Source: Candidatus Cloacimonadota bacterium (GTDB lineage Bacteria > Cloacimonadota > Cloacimonadia > JGIOTU-2). Taken from it: a stretch of 11,790 nucleotides of DNA. A program made the translations under genes and the position numbers. The stretch lies in assembly GCA_011043895.1 (NCBI GenBank), contig DRBZ01000024.1, forward strand, positions 1 to 11,790. The letters run 5' to 3'. Shown here piece by piece: positions 6,907-11,790 of the stretch (positions are counted from its first letter, which is position 1; the number at the start of each line of letters is the position of its first letter). Below the pieces are notes generated by a model. It had not been told where the DNA came from, did not search any database, and saw only the letters and a list, made by a program, of their open reading frames with translations.

Positions 6907-7704
6907 TTATTTGAAGTTATTTACAATTTCTGTAGATAGCTTGTTCAATTCCTGCACCTGCATCAGAGAATAGGATTGGGTCTCGGATGAGTAAATAATA
7001 TCTTTGATCTTACTAACATTCATAACGGCTTGTTGATAGAAAGGTTTCTCGAGCAGGTCTTCATCAGAAATATTTGGAAGGTCATGAAGTAGGGCATTTA
7101 CTACAGATTTGTTGCCCAGGATTGTTGTGAAGGAGGGATCGAAATTGTTCATAATGAGGAATGAAGCATTCTGTAATCCGCGAACCCATCCGCCAAACTG
7201 AATGAGAATAACAGAATCGTAGTTTTCAAGGTTATAAAGCTCTGCTGTAACATCATCTTCATAATCCTCGATCTTTTGTTCAATCTTCAACCAGTCATTT
7301 TTATCAAGCATGATCTTAAGAGAATCCGATAGACGAAGGAATTCTTCACTCACATTGAGGATCTCTGCAAAATTCACCAATTCCTTAGTTATGTTAAGAA
7401 GTGCATCTTTGTTTTTTGCTTGAACCGCAATCAAGGCATCTGCTACATCCGCACCAAGATCAAAAGAAACCTTTGGCAATGTGTTTGGTTCGGGTTTGGT
7501 CCTGTTTTTCAGTACGTCATTGAAGTTTACATTTTTCAATTTTGAGAGGTCATCAAGGATTATCGAAAATGGAACCTGCTGAGTATGATAGATCTTGACA
7601 ACCACTTCACCTTCTGATGGTTGTTCTTCAGGAGCTTTCTCCTTTTTTGTACAACCGACAAATGCCATAAGTGCTATAAGTGCAAAACAAATAAATCTTT
7701 TCAT
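6907..7704 (-). CDS. Predicted lipoprotein of unknown function
   Basis: The 265-residue protein starts with a typical lipoprotein signal: two basic residues, a hydrophobic core and FVGC, with Cys18 as the likely lipidated residue, followed by a Lys/Glu/Pro-rich linker to about residue 32. The Phe at position -3 is slightly unusual for a lipobox. The rest looks mostly helical and has no enzyme motif I can name. The segments VSFDLGADVADALIA (79-93) and QFGGWVRGLQNASFL (169-183) resemble a family of uncharacterised Bacteroidota-type lipoproteins with a GGW-x-x-GL core. That link is from memory and tentative. The start is well supported by GGGAGGA (complement of 7708-7714), three bases before the ATG. 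It lies 95 bases after the ABC transporter stop and 49 bases before the cNMP-binding gene, so it may be an outer-membrane or periplasmic partner of the transporter. Confidence 0.82.
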   Translation of the reverse strand: MKRFICFALIALMAFVGCTKKEKAPEEQPSEGEVVVKIYHTQQVPFSIILDDLSKLKNVNFNDVLKNRTKPEPNTLPKVSFDLGADVADALIAVQAKNKDALLNITKELVNFAEILNVSEEFLRLSDSLKIMLDKNDWLKIEQKIEDYEDDVTAELYNLENYDSVILIQFGGWVRGLQNASFLIMNNFDPSFTTILGNKSVVNALLHDLPNISDEDLLEKPFYQQAVMNVSKIKDIIYSSETQSYSLMQVQELNKLSTEIVNNFK

Positions 7705-7752
7705 GCTTCCTCCCGCATTTTTTGCATAGCTATAAAAGCACTGTTTTTACAA

Positions 7753-7779
7753 TTCATAATCATATAATTTCGCTGTCAA
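7753..7779 (-). promoter_or_regulatory. Possible internal promoter before the lipoprotein gene
   Basis: On the - strand, TTGACA (complement of 7774-7779) is followed after 15 bases by TATGAA (complement of 7753-7758). The -35 is perfect, the -10 matches 4 of 6 and the spacer is short. It lies in the 95-base gap after the transporter gene and would allow separate transcription of the lipoprotein and cNMP-binding genes. Confidence 0.3.
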
Positions 7780-7799
7780 TAATTCTAAGAATAATCATC

Positions 7800-10700
7800 C
7801 TATTTGTATCTGAAGCGTATGATGAAATACGTGATAATATTAATAAGCAATCCATACAGTAATACGATTGCCACATTGGCATTATAGGTATTGTATGTTT
7901 TGCCAAATAAGATCTTCTTTGAGCTTAGGAAATGATTTCTGGGATTGTTCAAGAATCGTCCGTCGATACGCGATACTGCAATGTTGATATCCTCATTGAT
8001 GTACCGGTCTGGATTGTTGTTAAAAAGGAGTTTTGCTTTTGAATCCCTGACGGCTTTTATCTTTTTATTAAACTGCCGTGAACTTATCTCTTTGTTGTTT
8101 TTTTTATCAAAAAGTTGCTTTTCTTTCTCATTGAGTTTTGAGAGTTTTCGTTTGTATAGATTTAGACGTGCCTGTGCTGTGAAAAGTCCTTCAAAGAGCC
8201 ATCGTGACGGCATAAGATGACAAAATTCAGGTATGACCGACTCAGGGTTAACTTTTACTGATCTGTTCATTTCTTCAAATTCTATCACCGCTCCGGCAAA
8301 GATCATCTGTGGAATTAGTACTATCGGTAGAATGTTTACCATTGCTTTCTTATCTTTGATGAGGGATGACGCAAGGAGACCCAGAGAAAAGCCAATGAAT
8401 GCAGAAAGTGTAAGATAACCCACATAGACAAAGAAAACCCCTCGAATTTCAAGAATTACGCTCGAGGGTGCAAAATAAAGGATCGCCTGGAGGAACGCAA
8501 AAATCGCGAGTGTGATATTCTTCACGATCAGGAACAATCCTGCTTTGATACGCAATTTTTTCTCCCGAATAAGAATTCTTTTTTCTGATATGATCTCATC
8601 CAGACTGTTTGAAAGCCCGAGAAAAATAAAAACAATGATCGAGATAAATATGAAAATCTTGATATTGACATTTGATGAGAATGAGTAATGAGAACCAGGT
8701 GGTGCATATCTGAGGATAGCAGAAATGAGAAATGCAAGGAAAGGTGCAGCAAAAAAAGTGACGATCAAGTTTGTCTTGTTCTTGATCTTGTTCAGCAAAT
8801 TTCTGACAAATAGATAGTAGAATTGCAGGATATTATCTTTCAAGCTGATCTTTTTCGAAAAGATCCTCTTTACAGCAACCTCATCTTTTTCTTTGGATTT
8901 CTCTGGAGCTTTTTTTTGCATGAGTTCATAGAGCTGGTATTTTTCAAATTTCGATTTCCAGTATTGTGGAGTAAACCTTCTCTGCTCTTCCTTTGCTCCC
9001 TGCATTGTAGTATTTTCTTTGTAGATGAGATTTCCCTCACTATCCAGAAGTGGGAAATGCATGATGTCAAAGAGATATTCCGGCATTTTGAGTTCTTTTT
9101 TTCTCAGGAGATTACCAAGCCCGTAACTGATCTTCTCAATCTCCTCATTAAAATAGTTAAATACTTCTTCGGTATCACCGAAAAAAACTTCGCATCCATA
9201 ATTATCTATGAGTAAAACCTTATCAAATTTCTGAAAGATATCCGGATTGGGCTGATGTATTGTCGCTATGATTAATTTACCCTGTTCTTTAAGCTCGTTT
9301 AAAATATCTATGATTTTTTCAGAATCTTTGGATGAAAGTCCCGAGGTTGGCTCATCAAGAATGATAATAAGTGGATCTGCCAGAAGCTCGATGGCAATGT
9401 TCAAACGCTTGCGCTCACCGCCACTCAGTTTCTTGTCCATGATAGAACCGACAATGAGATTCTTTTTTTCAGACAATCCCATCTGCATGAGAATGTTATC
9501 AATTCGCTTATTGAGATCTCTGGAATCACGAATGTGAGGTAATCTTAGACGACCGCAATAATACAGATTTTCATAAACAGTAAGATTATTGAATAGCAGA
9601 TCATCCTGCGGAACATACCCGATATATTTCTGAAAATACGAAAAATTCTCAAAGAAGTCATAGTCATTAATAATAATAGATGCAGTGTCTGGAATGATCT
9701 CACCAATAAGGCATTTCAGTAGAGTTGTCTTGCCACTTCCACTGGGTCCCATGATCGAAAGGAATTCGCCCCTATCTACATAAAAATTTATCTCGTCCAG
9801 CGCAACTTGTGCGTCATCTTTAAAGGCATAATGCAGATTTGTCACCTTCATGCTTTCAACTTCAAATTCAACTTTCTGGATATCAAAAAATTTATTGAAA
9901 CGAATAGTGGTTTTCCCGAGCGTGATCACATCTTTCGAGAGCTCAAATTCTTCTTCCTGAGCGAGAAGTCCATGATTAAGATATATCTGTGGAGATTTTA
10001 CAAGAGGGGAAACATAATATTGATCATTGCGAAAAGAAATTTTTACCATCGCCTGCTGGCTTTTATGTTCATTCAAACGGAAAAAATCTTCGTAACTTTC
10101 CAGGAACAGTGTTTCAAATTTTCTCTCATCCCGGGTAAAGGTGAGTTTTTCTGTAAGGATATCCAGCGGTGAAAGCTCGATGATATCGTTGATGATAAAG
10201 GTGTCGGTGATTGAGACGTTGTGCATCTCTTTAGCGCTCAGAACCTGCCCGTTACGAGCGATCTTTCCATCAAAGATCTCAATGCGGAGTTTGTTCCTGT
10301 CCTGAAGAAAATCAACATCAAAACTCTCTTTGGTATATTTTATGACCTTGCCCACATCATTGATCTTGTTCTGGTAGAGTTTCATCACATCATAGTAAGA
10401 TATTTCAACGGGATTTGTGCTTGCATGGTTCCTCAAAATCAATGCTTCATCAGGAGATAGCTTATACAATGTATCCGTTTTAAGGAAATTTGATCCAAGG
10501 CGATAGGTATCATTTTCAAAAGTGCCAACCAGTACAAGTTCTTCTATTATTAAGATTATCAAACGATAGGGAGCGTGTTTTTTGGTGGCAAGAAGGATAT
10601 CACAATTGGGATCTTCTCCGAGAAGGAGAAAATTAGTGAAACGATTTTTATCATAATCCACAAGAAATTCTTTGAGTGATATCTCAAAATTATCCCGCTC

Positions 10701-11096
10701 CTCTTCCAGCAAGTCGATGATCTGAGAGTAAAGCTTGATATCGACTTCGAGCTGCTCGACCACTTCCAGAATATCCAGCCGGTCCATGACAGTAAAATCT
10801 TCATTAACATGAGCGATGAGCAGCAGGTTGACCAAAAGTTTGATCTTATCCGGAAAACGAAGATCATTTTTTATTATGTTCACTGCCTGTTTCAGTGGAA
10901 GGGGATTTTCAATTAAACGCTGAATTTGATGAATGTGGATATCTTCCTGATCAAAAGTAGATTTTATGATATTGTAGATTTTTTCGATGTACTCTTTTGA
11001 TATGTCATTCCGATCGAAACGAACGAGATTCAGGTAGAGCGCAACAACCGCATTGATGATGTCTTCGACATGTTTGACCGGTGTTTTTTTAGTCAT
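7800..11096 (-). CDS. TerB-like/FHA-like fused ABCG-type ABC transporter
   Basis: This 1098-residue protein carries an ABC ATPase and membrane domain in one chain, in the ABCG order (ATPase first). Residues 1-130 are helical and resemble a TerB-type domain. Residues 260-412 are mainly strands; the part at 349-400, with IYLNHGLL and DVITLGKTTIRF, resembles the second half of an FHA domain, but the phosphothreonine-binding GR and SxxH motifs are absent. The ATPase (about 415-650) is intact: Walker A GPSGSGKTT (450-458), Q-loop Gln497, signature LSGGERKR (557-564), Walker B LIIILDEP (576-583) and His614. A linker of about 110 residues precedes about six membrane segments (from 775). A charged segment of about 130 residues sits before the last helix (1073-1094), where ABCG proteins have their external loop. 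AAGGA precedes the ATG by 7 bases. The transporter probably works as a dimer. The substrate is unknown. Mycobacterial Rv1747 is a loose analogue (FHA-ATPase-membrane). Confidence 0.88.
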   Translation of the reverse strand: MTKKTPVKHVEDIINAVVALYLNLVRFDRNDISKEYIEKIYNIIKSTFDQEDIHIHQIQRLIENPLPLKQAVNIIKNDLRFPDKIKLLVNLLLIAHVNEDFTVMDRLDILEVVEQLEVDIKLYSQIIDLLEEERDNFEISLKEFLVDYDKNRFTNFLLLGEDPNCDILLATKKHAPYRLIILIIEELVLVGTFENDTYRLGSNFLKTDTLYKLSPDEALILRNHASTNPVEISYYDVMKLYQNKINDVGKVIKYTKESFDVDFLQDRNKLRIEIFDGKIARNGQVLSAKEMHNVSITDTFIINDIIELSPLDILTEKLTFTRDERKFETLFLESYEDFFRLNEHKSQQAMVKISFRNDQYYVSPLVKSPQIYLNHGLLAQEEEFELSKDVITLGKTTIRFNKFFDIQKVEFEVESMKVTNLHYAFKDDAQVALDEINFYVDRGEFLSIMGPSGSGKTTLLKCLIGEIIPDTASIIINDYDFFENFSYFQKYIGYVPQDDLLFNNLTVYENLYYCGRLRLPHIRDSRDLNKRIDNILMQMGLSEKKNLIVGSIMDKKLSGGERKRLNIAIELLADPLIIILDEPTSGLSSKDSEKIIDILNELKEQGKLIIATIHQPNPDIFQKFDKVLLIDNYGCEVFFGDTEEVFNYFNEEIEKISYGLGNLLRKKELKMPEYLFDIMHFPLLDSEGNLIYKENTTMQGAKEEQRRFTPQYWKSKFEKYQLYELMQKKAPEKSKEKDEVAVKRIFSKKISLKDNILQFYYLFVRNLLNKIKNKTNLIVTFFAAPFLAFLISAILRYAPPGSHYSFSSNVNIKIFIFISIIVFIFLGLSNSLDEIISEKRILIREKKLRIKAGLFLIVKNITLAIFAFLQAILYFAPSSVILEIRGVFFVYVGYLTLSAFIGFSLGLLASSLIKDKKAMVNILPIVLIPQMIFAGAVIEFEEMNRSVKVNPESVIPEFCHLMPSRWLFEGLFTAQARLNLYKRKLSKLNEKEKQLFDKKNNKEISSRQFNKKIKAVRDSKAKLLFNNNPDRYINEDINIAVSRIDGRFLNNPRNHFLSSKKILFGKTYNTYNANVAIVLLYGLLINIITYFIIRFRYK

Positions 11097-11140
11097 CGGT
11101 CATCCTTTGGTGTTGAGGAGCTATTTTCTTTCACAACTGC

Positions 11141-11169
11141 TTGGTAAGGGAGCGGTTTTTCAATGTCAA
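11141..11169 (-). promoter_or_regulatory. Candidate promoter for the ABC transporter cluster
   Basis: TTGACA (complement of 11164-11169) is followed after exactly 17 bases by TACCAA (complement of 11141-11146). The -35 matches a sigma-70 consensus perfectly and the -10 only 3 of 6. Transcription would begin about 35-40 bases before the transporter ATG, leaving a short leader with the AAGGA ribosome-binding site. The -10 is weak, and the standard consensus may not hold in this organism, since Bacteroidota use a different one. Confidence 0.35.
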
Positions 11170-11179
11170 TTTTTTCGGG

Positions 11180-11245
11180 AATGCAAAGCTTGCCAGACTC
11201 ACACAGAGCACGCCCGTCTTCATTTCATTCCGCCGTGGCAGGTAT
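11180..11245. repeat. GC-rich intergenic island, possible dispersed repeat
   Basis: This stretch is clearly richer in G and C than the sequence on either side. It contains CCGCCGTGGCAGG (11230-11242), which matches 10 of 13 bases with 6132-6144 in the other long intergenic region. TTGCCA (11190-11195) near its other end is complementary to TGGCAG-like bases at 11236-11241, so a loose long-range stem is possible. I find no coding frame in it. It may be a remnant of a dispersed element. Confidence 0.3.
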
Positions 11246-11269
11246 AGATTACAGAGAAATATTCAATTT

Positions 11270-11344
11270 TTAATTCTCCTTTTTGGAGTATAAGATTCCG
11301 ATTGATGCAAATTGAACTACTATAAATATTACTATTTTTTTCAT
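11270..11344 (-). CDS. 24-residue signal-peptide-like small ORF
   Basis: Read on the - strand, this ORF begins MKKIVIFIVVQFASIG, a textbook N-terminal signal sequence (two Lys, then a hydrophobic core), continues through ILYS and stops after KKEN. A GGAG (complement of 11349-11352) lies four bases before the ATG, so translation initiation looks real. It starts 29 bases after the stop of the T9SS cargo gene. Two readings are possible: a genuine tiny membrane or secreted peptide, or the surviving 5' end of a secreted protein gene whose remainder has been lost by deletion or stop mutation. I see no in-frame continuation with recognisable domains after the TAA. It has no Cys for lipidation. Confidence 0.45.
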   Translation of the reverse strand: MKKIVIFIVVQFASIGILYSKKEN

Positions 11345-11373
11345 TTTTCTCCTATCCTAGTTTTTTGGATTTA

Positions 11374-11790
11374 CTACAATTTAAGTACCTTTTTTATGAA
11401 GTTAACATCCTTACGCTCTATCCTTATAAGATAGAGTCCATTACATACGAAGTTACCATATCTATCCCTACCATCCCATTTAATCTCATTTTCATTGCCA
11501 ATATCTAATTTCCTTATTAACTGCCCCTGTACATTGTATATTTCAAGTCTTCTATTTTGAAGATATCCATGAGGAGTGGAAAATGAGATTGTAAGTGTAT
11601 GTGAAAAAGGATTAGGATAAACAGATACACAGGATACGTCATAAACAACTTCATCATCTATAAAATTATTTGAAGTACAATAAATAAATATTAAAGGACG
11701 ATGATTTACTACAGCAGAATTTGATGTTGAAAAGTTCGTAAGATCACCCAAATAATCCCAATCAGTTTCAATGGGAAAACGAATTCGGTA
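11374..11790 (-). CDS. Secreted protein with T9SS C-terminal sorting domain (partial)
   Basis: Only the last 138 residues are in the window. The frame is open to the right edge, so the 5' end lies outside; the TTG at 11751 is merely an internal codon. The C-terminal about 85 residues form a type A sorting domain for the type IX secretion system. It starts with VSVYPNPF, continues with LEIYNVQGQLIRKL and a FlgD-like WDGRDRYGN and GLYLIRIE, and ends in a Lys-rich tail (KKVLKL). This tail directs the protein through the outer membrane and is normally removed or exchanged for an anchor. The preceding part ends with NHRPLIFIYC, which resembles the final strand of beta-sandwich modules such as DNRLRE-type domains. 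That is a tentative reading from one short stretch. The enzymatic or binding function of the full protein cannot be told from this piece. Confidence 0.85.
   Translation of the reverse strand, partial: YRIRFPIETDWDYLGDLTNFSTSNSAVVNHRPLIFIYCTSNNFIDDEVVYDVSCVSVYPNPFSHTLTISFSTPHGYLQNRRLEIYNVQGQLIRKLDIGNENEIKWDGRDRYGNFVCNGLYLIRIERKDVNFIKKVLKL

Noticed and set aside
6863..6939. Plus-strand TATAAT, AAGGAG and ATG giving an 18-residue peptide
   Set aside because: There is no -35 box at proper spacing. The peptide would be antisense to the lipoprotein's 3' end and has no recognisable character.
8823..9215. 130-codon plus-strand frame within the transporter gene
   Set aside because: It lies opposite intact ABC transporter coding sequence, is dominated by Phe/Leu from antisense Lys/Glu codons, and has no ribosome-binding site worth noting.
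11182..11195. Sigma-54-like motif TGGCAAGCTTTGCA upstream of the ABC transporter
   Set aside because: The GG and GC elements are two bases too close, and sigma-54 promoters need strict spacing.
11374..11751. T9SS-domain protein as a complete 125-residue gene starting at TTG
   Set aside because: The frame stays open to the window edge, there is no signal peptide at the TTG, and sorting domains are normally attached to much larger secreted proteins.

Overview
The window looks like a bacterial chromosome segment of moderate to low GC content, and the best guess is the FCB superphylum, possibly Cloacimonadota or a relative of Bacteroidota. Three things point there: a type IX secretion (T9SS) type A C-terminal sorting tail (YPNPF followed by a FlgD-like strand pattern), an NtrC-family regulator with GAFTDA in place of GAFTGA, and a very large TerB-like/FHA-like/ABCG fusion transporter. 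The assignment is inference from protein style. No rRNA, tRNA, CRISPR array or transposase gene was seen.

Layout. The left half reads on the + strand. After about 220 bases of apparently non-coding, repeat-like sequence comes an AmrS-type radical SAM enzyme (221-1303). Eight bases later follows a membrane protein with an internal spermidine-synthase-like methyltransferase-fold domain (1312-3432). A REP-like hairpin and a terminator-like hairpin separate this pair from a two-component system: a sigma-54 activator that has lost the first half of its receiver domain (3582-4742), and an NtrY-like membrane histidine kinase that overlaps it by 11 bases (4732-6084). A 317-base convergent gap (6085-6401) contains only hairpins and degenerate repeats.

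The right half reads on the - strand. In transcription order it holds the end of a secreted T9SS cargo protein that runs off the window edge (11790-11374), a 24-residue signal-peptide-like ORF (11344-11270), and then an apparent three-gene cluster. The cluster consists of a 1098-residue ABCG-type transporter with a large N-terminal regulatory region (11096-7800), a lipoprotein of unknown function (7704-6907), and a stand-alone cyclic-nucleotide-binding protein (6857-6402).

How the genes may work together. The two-component pair could control sigma-54 promoters elsewhere, but the regulator has no phospho-acceptor Asp as it stands, so its normal signalling is doubtful. The - strand cluster combines an ATP-driven membrane machine, a membrane-anchored lipoprotein and a cytoplasmic cNMP sensor. 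This could be a regulated export or envelope-maintenance module, and it is the most interesting unexplained unit here. The AmrS and spermidine-synthase-like pair is tightly packed and probably co-transcribed, with unknown substrates.
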